Shown here one piece after another: positions 1-9,190 of a DNA stretch of 42,561 nt (its first letter is position 1; every line of letters starts with the position of its first letter). The translations under genes were made by a program, and so were the position numbers. Below the pieces are notes generated by a model that saw only the letters and a program-made list of their open reading frames with translations, ran no database searches and had not been told where the DNA came from. This stretch comes from Nitrosomonadales bacterium (GTDB lineage Bacteria > Pseudomonadota > Gammaproteobacteria > Burkholderiales > Gallionellaceae): positions 1-42,561 of the forward strand of contig JACPYR010000002.1 of the NCBI GenBank assembly GCA_016195965.1, given 5' to 3'.

Positions 1-840
<840 letters not shown>

Positions 841-874
841 TTAAATGGTAATGATGTTGAGTGCGACGAGCTTT

Positions 875-986
875 CCCTCACCCTGACCCTCTGTTAAAAC
901 TACTAGCCATCTGACTAAGCCGCTGAAGCGGCAAGTCATTGGTTATCCCGCCAACGGGAGAGGGGACAAACGTCCGCGGATGAGGG
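875..986. repeat. Dispersed repeat element in the groS-groL gap
   Basis: The groS-groL spacer holds a GC-rich block whose ends are near-inverted (CCCTCACCC at the left, GGATGAGGG at the right). Inside are two short palindromes: GCCGCTGAAGCGGC and CCCGCCAACGGG followed by AGAGGG. Blocks of CCCTCACCC...GGGAGAGGG type occur as dispersed intergenic repeats in many proteobacteria; that comparison is from general knowledge. It lies inside the transcribed operon, so it would form hairpins in the groESL mRNA. Confidence 0.6.
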
Positions 987-999
987 CTTGTCTGACTGC

Positions 1000-1290
1000 T
1001 TAGGCTTCGACCACGCCGATGATGTCATCTTCGCGCATGGTCATGTATTCCTGACCGTCCATCTTGAAAGCTTGACCGGCATATTTGCCGAACAGTACGC
1101 GGTCGCCTACCTTGACACTCATGGCCTGCAATTTGCCATCGTCGCCGACTTTGCCTTTGCCTACGGCGATGATCTCGCCTTGGTCAGGCTTTTCGGTGGC
1201 GGCATCAGGAATCACGATTCCAGAGGCGGTCTTGCGTTCTTCTTCCATACGCTTAACGATAACGCGATCGTTCAAAGGACGAATTTTCAT
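1000..1290 (-). CDS. groS: Co-chaperonin GroES (10 kDa)
   Basis: Heptameric lid of the GroEL folding chamber. The 96-residue product has the family's full length and begins [16 protein letters not shown]. The mobile loop that contacts GroEL is recognisable as [19 protein letters not shown], and the conserved [10 protein letters not shown] and [14 protein letters not shown] segments follow. The start has an AGGAGA ribosome site. It is the first gene of the groESL operon, downstream of a sigma-32-like promoter and a CIRCE operator. Identification is secure. Confidence 0.98.
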   Translation of the reverse strand: MKIRPLNDRVIVKRMEEERKTASGIVIPDAATEKPDQGEIIAVGKGKVGDDGKLQAMSVKVGDRVLFGKYAGQAFKMDGQEYMTMREDDIIGVVEA

Positions 1291-1338
1291 ACTGATGTCT
1301 CCTAAAAATAAGGGGTTGTAAAAAAGTGGAAGCGGAGT

Positions 1339-1365
1339 TTAGCACTCTCCGTCCGCGAGTGCCAA
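1339..1365 (-). promoter_or_regulatory. CIRCE operator (HrcA-binding inverted repeat)
   Basis: TTAGCACTC, nine bases, then GAGTGCCAA. This matches the CIRCE consensus TTAGCACTC-N9-GAGTGCTAA with one mismatch in the right arm. It lies directly downstream of the -10 box, where the HrcA repressor would cover the transcription start of groSL. HrcA itself is not in the window. Confidence 0.95.
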
Positions 1366-1394
1366 TAATCGGGGCAGCCCTGCCCGATTTCAAG
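1365..1394 (-). promoter_or_regulatory. groSL promoter, sigma-32-like and sigma-70-compatible
   Basis: On the minus strand the sequence reads CTTGAAA, thirteen bases, then CCCCGATTA, close to the heat-shock sigma-32 consensus (CTTGAAA-N11-16-CCCCATnT). The same DNA gives TTGAAA, a 17-bp spacer and GATTAT, an acceptable sigma-70 promoter. The -10 box overlaps the first base of the CIRCE operator. Confidence 0.8.
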
Positions 1395-1414
1395 GGCGGA
1401 GCTAAAATTTATTT

Positions 1415-2665
1415 TCAGGGATGTGGCGGAAGGGCGATCTTGTTATCGGTGCTGAACTGATAGTCCTTAAAAACATGTTCGGCAGTCAAAATCTGGTAAG
1501 TGCCATCAGCGTTGCGATGCGTGGTGTCCTTGAGGCGGTAGGTATAGTGGCCGCAGGTCCAGCAATCATAGTTGCGCATATGGGTGCACAGACACATCTT
1601 GTCCTTGACGGAAATCTTCTTGGCGTCGGGATGTAAGGCCACCTCGCGGTTATATGCGTCGATATAGGAACAATTGCCGTTGGCGTCGAGGATATAGCCG
1701 TATGCTTCGCAGTTGGGCCGTATGCCGGCACCGATTCCCGGAGAATTCTTCAACATGCGCATCGGATAACCGGTCGGCGACAGCATGTTCACTTCGATAT
1801 TGTCTTCGCTGGTCTTGAAATATTCCTGCTGTACCTTGGCCGGAATGCCGCATTCTTTGGCGACGGTAAAACGCGTCGCGACTTGCACGGCTGCCGAGCC
1901 GGTTTCCAGATAGCTCACCGCGTCGCTGCCGGTAAAGATGCCGCCTGCGGGTATCAGCGGGATATCCAGCTTTTCTTCCCGGAGATATTGCTGTATCTCG
2001 GCGACGATGGTGCGCAAGTCATATTGCGCCCAGTCCATGCCGAAACCAAGATGACCACCCGCCAGCGGACCTTCGACAACGACGTAATCCGGCAAACGCC
2101 CCAACTTGGAGTTTTTGCGCAGGAATAATTGCAGGGCGCGCAGCGACGAGACGATGATGCCCAGCTTGGCATCGCGAAAGCGCGGGTTTTCTTCCATCAA
2201 GGCGAATGAGCCCAGATGCAGGCCGGCGGCTAGAGTGATGCCGTCGATGCCGGCATCCAGCGCGGTATTCAGGCGCACCCGCAGGGTTTCTTTCGGCGCG
2301 TTCATTGTCAACTTTTCCATGCAGTTGATGAAAACCATGCCGTCACCGTGCTTGGCTTCCATCGTTTTGCTGACGTGCAAACGTGTCGATTCGGCGACCT
2401 GCGCCAGATCAAACTGTACGATCGACTTGTCGGACTTTTCGATGTTGAGCTTATATTGCTTCTGCTTGGTGCTGACAAATTTGGTTTTATAGTGCCGATC
2501 GGTCACGGTGGGCAGCATCGCGTCGGAAATATGACCGACCCCGCCCAGCCGGGCGGCTTCAAGAGCCAGTTCACGAGTGGAAATGTCCACACCCATCCCG
2601 CCTATCACGATAGGCACCAACTCGCGCTTGCCAAAGCGCAGGCGGAAATCATCGACACGTTTCAT
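1415..2665 (-). CDS. Nitronate monooxygenase-like flavin oxidoreductase
   Basis: Probable FMN-dependent TIM-barrel oxidoreductase of the nitronate monooxygenase (2-nitropropane dioxygenase) superfamily; the true substrate is unknown. The N-terminal GGMGVDISTRELALEAARLG segment, the VEGPLAGGHLG loop and the phosphate-binding IPLIPAGGIFTGSDAVSYLE segment, with QVATRF after it, are the family landmarks. At 416 residues it is longer than classical members (about 320-350). The extra C-terminal part carries a cysteine cluster (CLCTHMRNYDCWTCGHY) that could bind a metal or Fe-S centre. It is transcribed away from bioA and stands alone. The family call is firm; the reaction is not. Confidence 0.85.
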   Translation of the reverse strand: MKRVDDFRLRFGKRELVPIVIGGMGVDISTRELALEAARLGGVGHISDAMLPTVTDRHYKTKFVSTKQKQYKLNIEKSDKSIVQFDLAQVAESTRLHVSKTMEAKHGDGMVFINCMEKLTMNAPKETLRVRLNTALDAGIDGITLAAGLHLGSFALMEENPRFRDAKLGIIVSSLRALQLFLRKNSKLGRLPDYVVVEGPLAGGHLGFGMDWAQYDLRTIVAEIQQYLREEKLDIPLIPAGGIFTGSDAVSYLETGSAAVQVATRFTVAKECGIPAKVQQEYFKTSEDNIEVNMLSPTGYPMRMLKNSPGIGAGIRPNCEAYGYILDANGNCSYIDAYNREVALHPDAKKISVKDKMCLCTHMRNYDCWTCGHYTYRLKDTTHRNADGTYQILTAEHVFKDYQFSTDNKIALPPHP

Positions 2666-2830
2666 TGCTATTTCTTTCCTATCCGCACAAATTTGAGGAG
2701 TGTTTGAGGAGTGAAGGATGCCACAGATGGGGCGAACCGCAAAATAAAGTTAACAATACCCATGCTCGATTCCAAGCCATAAAACTCTTTGTTCAGCACA
2801 AGTTATCCGGAAACCCGCTATGATTCATCC

Positions 2831-4204
2831 ATGTCCGATCAAGCGTCCCAAACCGATAACAGCAACCTGATTGCGCGTAGCCTTTCCGCCGTCTGGCATC
2901 CCTGCTCGCAAATGAAGCGCTACGAGAATTATCCGCTGATATCGGTGGCGCGCGGCAGCGGCATTTGGCTGTATGACCATGGCAAAAAACGCTATCTGGA
3001 TGCGGTCAGCTCCTGGTGGGTCAACCTGTTCGGGCATTGCAATCCGCGCATCAATGCCGCATTGCGCGATCAATTGGACACACTTGAGCACGCGATGCTG
3101 GCAGGCTTCACCCATGAGCCGGTGGTGCAACTTTCCGAACGGTTGCGGGACATTGCCCCGCAAGGGTTGGGCCATTGCTTTTATGCGTCGGATGGCGCCT
3201 CGGCGACCGAGATAGCGCTGAAAATGAGCGCGCATTTCTGGCGCAACAGCGGCAAGCCGGACAAGGTGCAATTCATCAGCCTGGAAAACGGCTATCACGG
3301 CGAAACCCTGGGCGCACTGTCGGTGACGGATGTGGCGTTGTTTCGCGATGCTTATGGCGCGTTGATCAGGCAGCAGGATACCGTACCCAGCCCGGATAGC
3401 CGCCAGGCCGCCGAGGGGGAAAGTGCCGATGCTTACGCATTGCGCTGTGCGGATGCGCTGGAGCGGCATTTGCAGCGGCATCATGCGCTACTGGCGGCTT
3501 TTATCATCGAGCCTCTGGTGCAGGGCGCGGCAGGCATGGCGATGTACCACCCCGTTTACTTGCGGCGGGCGCGGCAGCTTTGCACCGAATATGACGTGCA
3601 TTTGATCGCCGACGAAATCGCAGTCGGCATGGGGCGGACAGGTACGATGTTCGCCTGCGAGCAGGCTCCCGCTCAACACGATGCAAATATAAAGCATGGG
3701 GACAAGGGAATTACTCCGGACTTCCTGTGTCTTTCCAAGGGTATTACCGGTGGTTACCTGCCGCTGTCGGTGGTCATGACGCGCGACGAAATCTACCGGG
3801 CTTTTTATGATGACGGGATGGCGCGTGGCTTTCTGCATTCACATTCCTATACCGGTAACCCGTTGGCTTGCCGGGCAGCGCTCGCCACGCTGGATATTTT
3901 CGCCCAGGAAAATGTGCTCGCAGCCAACCGTGTCAAGGCAACCTACCTGAATCGGATCGCGGCGCCGTTGCGCGAACATCATTCGGTGAGCGGTTGGCGC
4001 AATACCGGCATGATTTGGGCATTTGAAGTGCGCAGCCAGCATGCCGATTTTGCGCAACGCTGCTTTGCGCTCGCGCTGGAGCAGGAATTGCTGCTGCGCC
4101 CGATAGGCAATACGATATATTTTATGCCGCCGTATATAATCAACGAAGCGGAAATGGACATGCTGGTGGATCGCACGGTGCACATAATCAACCAATTGAG
4201 TTAA
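2831..4204 (+). CDS. bioA: Adenosylmethionine-8-amino-7-oxononanoate aminotransferase
   Basis: PLP-dependent class III aminotransferase of biotin synthesis, converting KAPA to DAPA with S-adenosylmethionine as amino donor. Landmarks are the N-terminal VWHPCSQMKRYENYPLI segment and YLDAVSSWWVNLFGH typical of BioA, the GYHGETLGALSVTD substrate/PLP region, the Asp of LIADEIAVGMGRTG, and the PLP lysine K303 in FLCLSKGITGG. The chosen ATG gives 457 residues beginning MSDQASQTDN; an upstream in-frame TTG at 2789 would add 14 residues with no better ribosome site. dacB begins 4 bases after the stop, so the two are likely co-transcribed. No other biotin genes are present. Confidence 0.95.
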   Translation: MSDQASQTDNSNLIARSLSAVWHPCSQMKRYENYPLISVARGSGIWLYDHGKKRYLDAVSSWWVNLFGHCNPRINAALRDQLDTLEHAMLAGFTHEPVVQLSERLRDIAPQGLGHCFYASDGASATEIALKMSAHFWRNSGKPDKVQFISLENGYHGETLGALSVTDVALFRDAYGALIRQQDTVPSPDSRQAAEGESADAYALRCADALERHLQRHHALLAAFIIEPLVQGAAGMAMYHPVYLRRARQLCTEYDVHLIADEIAVGMGRTGTMFACEQAPAQHDANIKHGDKGITPDFLCLSKGITGGYLPLSVVMTRDEIYRAFYDDGMARGFLHSHSYTGNPLACRAALATLDIFAQENVLAANRVKATYLNRIAAPLREHHSVSGWRNTGMIWAFEVRSQHADFAQRCFALALEQELLLRPIGNTIYFMPPYIINEAEMDMLVDRTVHIINQLS

Positions 4205-4208
4205 GGCA

Positions 4209-5777
4209 ATGCGAAATTTTTTTATAGGACTGACTTTTTGCAGCCTGTTGTCCGGTGTCGCGCATGCAGTGGCGCTGCCAGAATCTGTCAGCGCGTCGCT
4301 CAAACGTGCGCATATTCCGCCTTCCAGTGTGGCTATCGTCGTGCAGGAGGTTCAAGAGAATTCGCCCATCATCAGCCTGAACGCAGAACGCGCGATGAAT
4401 CCGGCATCTACGATGAAGCTGCTCACCACCTTTGCGGCGCTGGAAACTCTGGGGCCGGCTTATCGCTGGAAAACCGAAGCCTATCTGAACGGCAGGCTGG
4501 AAAATGGCGTGCTGCAGGGCGATTTGGTGTTCAAGGGCTATGGCGATCCAAAATTGACCGTCGAGCAGTTCTGGATGTGGTTGCGCGAATTACGTCAGCG
4601 CGGGTTGCGTGAAATACGCGGCGACCTGGTTCTGGACCGCAGCTTTTTTGAAGATAGCCATCATGATCCCGCCGAGTTCGATAATGACCCGACACGCGCC
4701 TACAACGTCGGTACCAACGCATTGTTGCTCAACTTCAATGCGCAGCACCTGCACCTGATCCCGAATGGTCACGCAACCACCGCCTTGCTGGAACCTGAGC
4801 TGGCCGGGTACTCGCTGGTCAACCGCATTACTACTTCGGCCAAATTACGCTGCGGCGGCGATGATGCATACAAGGCGCGTCTGGATGGTCACAGCATCGT
4901 GCTGGAAGGAAATATCCCGGCGGCTTGTGGCGAGGCGGACGATTATTTTTCGCTGCTGCCGCATGACGAATATTTCTTTTCGGTGTTCGGCGCGCTGTGG
5001 CACGAGCTGGGCGGAACCCTGCAAGGCAAGCTGCGCTTGGGGCTTGTGCCTGCCGACCAGCCGCCGTTTGCCAGGTATGTTTCTCCGCCGTTGTCGGAAG
5101 TGATACGCGACATCAACAAATTCAGCAACAATACGATGGCGCGGCAGCTGTTCCTGTCACTGGGCGCGGCTGACACAATCAAAAACGCGGTGCCCGTCCC
5201 ACAGGTGGTTGTACCGGCTGAAAATGGCAGTAACCTTAATTTATCGGACGCCCAGGCGCCGGAAGAAACTACTTTACCCGCGCAGCAGGGTGGGGGAGAT
5301 AGTGCTGATGTCGAGTTGCCGATCCCGTCGCCAGCCCCCGATGCCGCTCCGCTTCCGGTGAATATTGCGCGCAGCACGGTGGCGATTAGGCAATGGTTGA
5401 AATCCCGCCAACTGCAATTCCCCGAGCTGGTGTTGGAGAACGGCGCTGGTCTGTCGCGCAAGGAGCGTATCAGTGCCCGGCATCTCGCCGGACTGTTGCA
5501 ACGCGTCACCGGCAGTCCATTCCGCGCGGAGCTGGAAGCCTCGCTGCCAATATTGGGCATGGACGGCACGCTGACAAAGCGCTTCAAGAATAGCGAGATC
5601 GCGGGATACGGACATCTCAAGACGGGCTCGCTGGAAGGGGTGAAATCCCTTGCCGGTTATGTGAAGTCGCACAGCGGCAAGCAATGGATCGTGGTCTTCC
5701 TGATTAACCACCCGAATGCGGCTTCGGGGCAGCATGCTCAAGACGCGCTGATCGAATGGCTGCAGAAATCGTACTGA
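4209..5777 (+). CDS. dacB: D-alanyl-D-alanine carboxypeptidase/endopeptidase (PBP4, S13)
   Basis: Periplasmic penicillin-binding protein that trims and cleaves peptidoglycan cross-links. The signal peptide ends near VAHA (residue 20). All three active-site motifs are present: S67-T-M-K70 (SxxK), SNN in the FSNNTMARQ segment, and KTG in HLKTGSLEGVKS near the C terminus. At 522 residues it is somewhat longer than the E. coli enzyme (~477). Between the SNN motif and the RSTVAIRQWL segment lies a ~55-residue low-complexity insert rich in Pro, Ala, Glu and Gln, probably a flexible surface loop. It follows bioA by 4 bases with an AAGG ribosome site. Confidence 0.95.
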   Translation: MRNFFIGLTFCSLLSGVAHAVALPESVSASLKRAHIPPSSVAIVVQEVQENSPIISLNAERAMNPASTMKLLTTFAALETLGPAYRWKTEAYLNGRLENGVLQGDLVFKGYGDPKLTVEQFWMWLRELRQRGLREIRGDLVLDRSFFEDSHHDPAEFDNDPTRAYNVGTNALLLNFNAQHLHLIPNGHATTALLEPELAGYSLVNRITTSAKLRCGGDDAYKARLDGHSIVLEGNIPAACGEADDYFSLLPHDEYFFSVFGALWHELGGTLQGKLRLGLVPADQPPFARYVSPPLSEVIRDINKFSNNTMARQLFLSLGAADTIKNAVPVPQVVVPAENGSNLNLSDAQAPEETTLPAQQGGGDSADVELPIPSPAPDAAPLPVNIARSTVAIRQWLKSRQLQFPELVLENGAGLSRKERISARHLAGLLQRVTGSPFRAELEASLPILGMDGTLTKRFKNSEIAGYGHLKTGSLEGVKSLAGYVKSHSGKQWIVVFLINHPNAASGQHAQDALIEWLQKSY

Positions 5778-5812
5778 CCACAATGTCTGCCTGTGTAGCA
5801 ATACCTTCAGAT

Positions 5813-5844
5813 TTGACTGATAGAATGCAATTGCGCCGTATAAT
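5813..5844 (+). promoter_or_regulatory. Candidate promoter of the 5896 barrel gene
   Basis: TTGACT and a perfect TATAAT are separated by 20 bp, slightly longer than ideal, about 50 bases before the GTG start at 5896. The boxes are strong but the spacing lowers confidence. GATGGAG at 5883-5889 is the ribosome site. Confidence 0.5.
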
Positions 5845-5895
5845 GCGCACGGCGCGCCGATCACTTAAAGGCGCATTAATAACGATGGAGTCATT

Positions 5896-6414
5896 GTGAG
5901 AAAAATTATCCTAGCTGCATGGTTGCCTGTATTCATAGCCGCTCCATTCATTGCAGCTCCGGCGATGGCGGCAGATCAATCCAAGTTTTCCCTGGGGGCG
6001 GGTTACGGGTTTGGCAACGGGGGAGTGCTTTCCCTGCATGGTGATTTTAATGTTTCTGAGCTGGCGAAAGACCTTCCCCTTAAAGCTCGGGTGGGCTACG
6101 ACCATTATTCATTGAATTATGGTTGGGTCGGCAGCAACTATTCCTGGTCGTACAATGTATTTTATGGCGGGGCTTATGTGGATTTTGGCAAGGCGCTGAA
6201 ACTGGATAACCGCGTGCACCCGTTTGCCGGGCTGGGATTGGGTGTAGGTTCGGCAAGCTGCTCCGGCAATTGGTGCGGCAACGTGGCATCGCCAACGGTA
6301 GGCGGGCTCTACTATATCGCCGGTGTTCAATACGACTTTGTCCCGAATGTCGCCGGTGAAATCAATATCAACGAATGGGGTGGCCTGTCGATAGGCGCCA
6401 ACGTCAAGTTTTAA
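5896..6414 (+). CDS. Small outer-membrane beta-barrel protein
   Basis: A 172-residue predicted 8-stranded barrel of unknown role. It has a clear signal peptide ending at PAMA-AD (about residue 25), alternating hydrophobic/polar strands rich in Gly, Tyr and Phe, and ends in NVKF, the C-terminal Phe expected of proteins assembled by the BAM complex. Two cysteines in SCSGNWCGN could form a loop disulfide. The start is GTG with a GGAG ribosome site. A promoter-like sequence precedes it and a hairpin follows, so it is probably monocistronic. It resembles the OmpA/opacity-type small barrel class; no specific function is assigned. Confidence 0.75.
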   Translation: MRKIILAAWLPVFIAAPFIAAPAMAADQSKFSLGAGYGFGNGGVLSLHGDFNVSELAKDLPLKARVGYDHYSLNYGWVGSNYSWSYNVFYGGAYVDFGKALKLDNRVHPFAGLGLGVGSASCSGNWCGNVASPTVGGLYYIAGVQYDFVPNVAGEININEWGGLSIGANVKF

Positions 6415-6438
6415 AGCGGTGCCTGAACATCCCCTGAT

Positions 6439-6462
6439 GGGCTGGCGCCGTGCGGCCAGCCC
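6439..6462 (+). terminator. Hairpin after the barrel gene, possible terminator
   Basis: GGGCTGGC and GCCAGCCC form a perfect 8-bp stem with an 8-base loop 25 bases after the stop codon, followed by TGAATTTCTTC. The U-tract is weak, so this could instead be a stabilising 3' hairpin. Confidence 0.55.
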
Positions 6463-6647
6463 TGAATTTCTTCAGGTCGCAGGTAAAACGCCGCTGCTGA
6501 AACTGCGTTCCACTTTGCCGGGTGAATCTGCGACAATCCGCGCCCTTTCAGTATCCCAACCGGGAGTTATGAAATTCACCCTCGCCTTTCACCGAGGCAA
6601 GTTTGCATCGTGCGGCATTGCAACAGCGTATTTTCAAGGAGTTCAAA

Positions 6648-6779
6648 ATGAAGTTTCGTTTTAGTTTCGACATCACATCGGCCTGTGGCAGATATGAGTC
6701 TGCACTGAAGCTCAACCCCGCACAAGGTGCTGGCAGTGCGCAAAATACAGCGCACCCCTCTCTATTTTTTAGGAGCTGA
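6648..6779 (+). CDS. Possible 43-aa leader ORF before the decarboxylase
   Basis: An ORF of 43 codons with an ideal ribosome site (AAGGAG, 7-base spacing) begins MKFRFSFDIT and ends with TGA two bases before the decarboxylase ATG. Its ribosome site and first codons (AAGGAGTTCAAAATGAAGTT) closely copy those of the decarboxylase, which begins MKFRFP. This could be a leader peptide that couples or attenuates decarboxylase translation, or simply a decayed duplication of the gene start. An overlapping frame at 6569 also begins MKF (MKFTLAF). The surrounding gap (6415-6781) otherwise holds only the hairpin at 6439-6462. Confidence 0.4.
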   Translation: MKFRFSFDITSACGRYESALKLNPAQGAGSAQNTAHPSLFFRS

Positions 6780-6781
6780 AA

Positions 6782-9028
6782 ATGAAGTTTCGCTTTCCAA
6801 TAGTCATTATCGATGAAGACTTTCGCTCCGAAAACGCCAGCGGCTTGGGCATACGCGCTCTGGCCGACGCTCTGGAAAGCGAGGGCATGGAAGTGCTCGG
6901 GGTCACCAGCTATGGCGACCTGACTTCGTTCGCACAGCAACAGAGCCGCGCCTCTGCGTTCCTGCTGTCGATAGACGACGAGGAGTTCGGTTCGGGCAGC
7001 AAGGAAGAGACCGAGGTTGCGCTGAAGAGTCTGCGCGCCTTCGTTCAGGAGATACGCTTCAAGAACGCCGACATCCCGATCTACCTGTACGGCGAGACGC
7101 GCACTTCGCGGCATATACCCAACGACGTGCTGCGCGAGCTGCACGGCTTCATTCACATGCACGAGGATACGCCAGAGTTCGTTGCGCGCCACATCATCCA
7201 CGAAGCCAAGGCCTATCTGGATTCGCTGGCCCCGCCGTTCTTCAGGGCGCTGTTGCACTATGCGCAGGATGGCTCTTATTCGTGGCACTGCCCCGGGCAT
7301 TCGGGCGGAGTGGCGTTCCTGAAATCGCCGGTCGGGCAGATGTTCCACCAGTTCTTCGGCGAGAACATGCTGCGCGCCGACGTGTGCAACGCGGTGGACG
7401 AGTTGGGCCAGCTGCTGGACCACACCGGGCCGGTCGCGGCATCGGAGCGCAACGCCGCACGCATCTTCAATTCTGACCATTTGTTTTTCGTCACCAATGG
7501 CACCTCGACCTCGAACAAGATCGTGTGGCATTCGACCGTCGCACCCGACGATATCGTGGTCGTCGACCGCAATTGCCACAAGTCCATTCTGCATTCGATC
7601 ATGATGACCGGCGCGGTGCCGGTGTTCCTGACCCCGACGCGCAACCACTACGGCATCATCGGGCCGATCCCGAAATCGGAATTCGAGATGGAGAACATCC
7701 AGAAGAAGATCGACGCGAACCCGTTCATCAAGGACAAGACCAAGAAGCCGCGTATTCTGACGATCACGCAGAGCACTTACGACGGCGTGGTGTACAACGT
7801 GGAGATGCTCAAGGAGATGCTGGATGGCCGCATCGACACGCTGCACTTTGACGAGGCATGGTTGCCGCATGCGGCATTCCACGAGTTCTACAAGGACATG
7901 CATGCGATCGGAAAATACCGTCCGCGCGCCAAGGAATCGATGATCTTCGCGACGCAATCCACCCACAAGTTGCTGGCCGGCCTGTCGCAGGCCTCGCAGA
8001 TCCTGGTGCGCGAATCGGAGACGCGCAAGCTCAATAGCCACGTGTTCAACGAGGCCTACCTGATGCATACCTCGACCTCGCCGCAATACGCGATCATCGC
8101 TTCGTGCGACGTGGCCGCCGCGATGATGGAGCCGCCGGGCGGCACCGCGCTGGTGGAAGAGAGTATTGCCGAAGCACTGGATTTCCGCCGCGCGATGCGC
8201 AAGGTGGACGACGAGTTCGGTAAGGACTGGTGGTTCAAGGTGTGGGGGCCTGAGAAGCTCGCCGCCGAAGGCATAGGCTCGCGCGATGACTGGATATTGA
8301 AGGCTTCCGACAAGTGGCACGGCTTCGGCAAACTGGCTTCCGGTTTCAACATGCTAGACCCGATCAAGGCCACGGTCATTACGCCGGGGTTGAACCTGAA
8401 CGGCAATTTCGACGAGAACGGTATTCCTGCCGCGATGGTCACCAAATATCTCGCCGAGCACGGCGTCATCGTCGAGAAGTGCGGCCTGTATTCCTTTTTC
8501 ATCATGTTCACGATAGGCATCACCAAGGGTCGCTGGAACACGCTGCTTACCGCGTTGCAGCAATTCAAGGACGATTATGACAAGAACCAGCCGCTGTGGC
8601 GTATCCTGCCCGAGTTTTCGGTCAAGTACCCGGTTTACGAGCGCGTCGGCCTGCGCGACCTGTGCCAGCAGATACACGACACTTACAAGGCTCACAACGT
8701 CGCGAAGATGACCACCGAGATGTATCTGTCGGACATGCAGCCGGCGATGAAACCCTCCGACGCGTTCGCCAGGATGGCGCACGACGAGATCGATCGCGTC
8801 GAGATCGATCATCTGGAAGGGCGCATCACGGCAGTGCTGCTGACCCCCTATCCGCCGGGCATTCCGTTGTTGATCCCTGGTGAGCGCTTCAACAAGACCA
8901 TCGTCGATTACCTGAAATTCGCGCGCGACTTCAACAGGAAATTCCCCGGCTTCGAGACGGACATCCATGGCCTGGTCTCGGACAAGACCAACGGCGAGCG
9001 GATGTATTACGTGGACTGTGTGCGCTAG
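6782..9028 (+). CDS. Orn/Lys/Arg decarboxylase, fold type I
   Basis: Large PLP-dependent basic amino-acid decarboxylase (arginine, lysine or ornithine; not decidable here) that makes a polyamine or diamine and consumes a proton. The 748-residue length and domain order match the acid-inducible family: an N-terminal receiver-like wing domain (residues ~1-130), the PLP domain with HCPGHSGGVAF, FVTNGTSTSNKIV, the Asp of LHFDEAW and the Schiff-base lysine K396 in ATQSTHKLLAGLSQ, then the C-terminal domain ending YYVDCVR. The stop codon TAG lies inside the end of a mobile element, so the native C terminus may have been slightly different. A leader ORF with a duplicated ribosome site precedes it. 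Confidence 0.93.
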   Translation: MKFRFPIVIIDEDFRSENASGLGIRALADALESEGMEVLGVTSYGDLTSFAQQQSRASAFLLSIDDEEFGSGSKEETEVALKSLRAFVQEIRFKNADIPIYLYGETRTSRHIPNDVLRELHGFIHMHEDTPEFVARHIIHEAKAYLDSLAPPFFRALLHYAQDGSYSWHCPGHSGGVAFLKSPVGQMFHQFFGENMLRADVCNAVDELGQLLDHTGPVAASERNAARIFNSDHLFFVTNGTSTSNKIVWHSTVAPDDIVVVDRNCHKSILHSIMMTGAVPVFLTPTRNHYGIIGPIPKSEFEMENIQKKIDANPFIKDKTKKPRILTITQSTYDGVVYNVEMLKEMLDGRIDTLHFDEAWLPHAAFHEFYKDMHAIGKYRPRAKESMIFATQSTHKLLAGLSQASQILVRESETRKLNSHVFNEAYLMHTSTSPQYAIIASCDVAAAMMEPPGGTALVEESIAEALDFRRAMRKVDDEFGKDWWFKVWGPEKLAAEGIGSRDDWILKASDKWHGFGKLASGFNMLDPIKATVITPGLNLNGNFDENGIPAAMVTKYLAEHGVIVEKCGLYSFFIMFTIGITKGRWNTLLTALQQFKDDYDKNQPLWRILPEFSVKYPVYERVGLRDLCQQIHDTYKAHNVAKMTTEMYLSDMQPAMKPSDAFARMAHDEIDRVEIDHLEGRITAVLLTPYPPGIPLLIPGERFNKTIVDYLKFARDFNRKFPGFETDIHGLVSDKTNGERMYYVDCVR

Positions 9029-9190
9029 TGTAGTGTTGCATTCAGTTTGGAACTTAACTTCTCCAGCGGGAGCGGCTTTAGCCGCGATGGGTCGCTCAAG
9101 TTTACTGTCGCATCGCGGCTAAAGCCGCTCCCACAAAGGACTTGCTCGATAACTACATTAAGTTTAATCAACAGTGCAACGCTACACTAG
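9025..9190 (+). mobile_element. MITE-like element, copy 1
   Basis: A 166-bp element with terminal inverted repeats (CTAGTGTAGTGTTGCA at the left; the complement of CTAGTGTAGCGTTGCA at the right). Internal perfect 21-bp inverted arms lie at 9068-9088 and 9112-9132, each containing the palindrome GCGGCTTTAGCCGC. A copy with about 95% identity lies in inverted orientation at 22947-23108. It has no coding capacity, so it would need a transposase in trans. Its left end supplies the TAG stop of the decarboxylase and its right end supplies the GTG start of the S4 gene. Confidence 0.85.

Noticed and set aside
6419..6664. 81-codon ORF before the decarboxylase
   Set aside because: It runs through the terminator hairpin with no ribosome site and no family similarity. 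Only its internal MKFTLAF start is noted as part of the repeated-start observation.
6415..6781. Lysine-type riboswitch upstream of the decarboxylase
   Set aside because: No conserved multi-helix aptamer core could be seen, only a simple hairpin and the leader ORF.
6548..8320. Long open frame on the minus strand opposite the decarboxylase
   Set aside because: The plus-strand frame is a clear PLP decarboxylase with all motifs. The antisense product is Arg/His-rich with no recognisable domain, as expected from codon bias.
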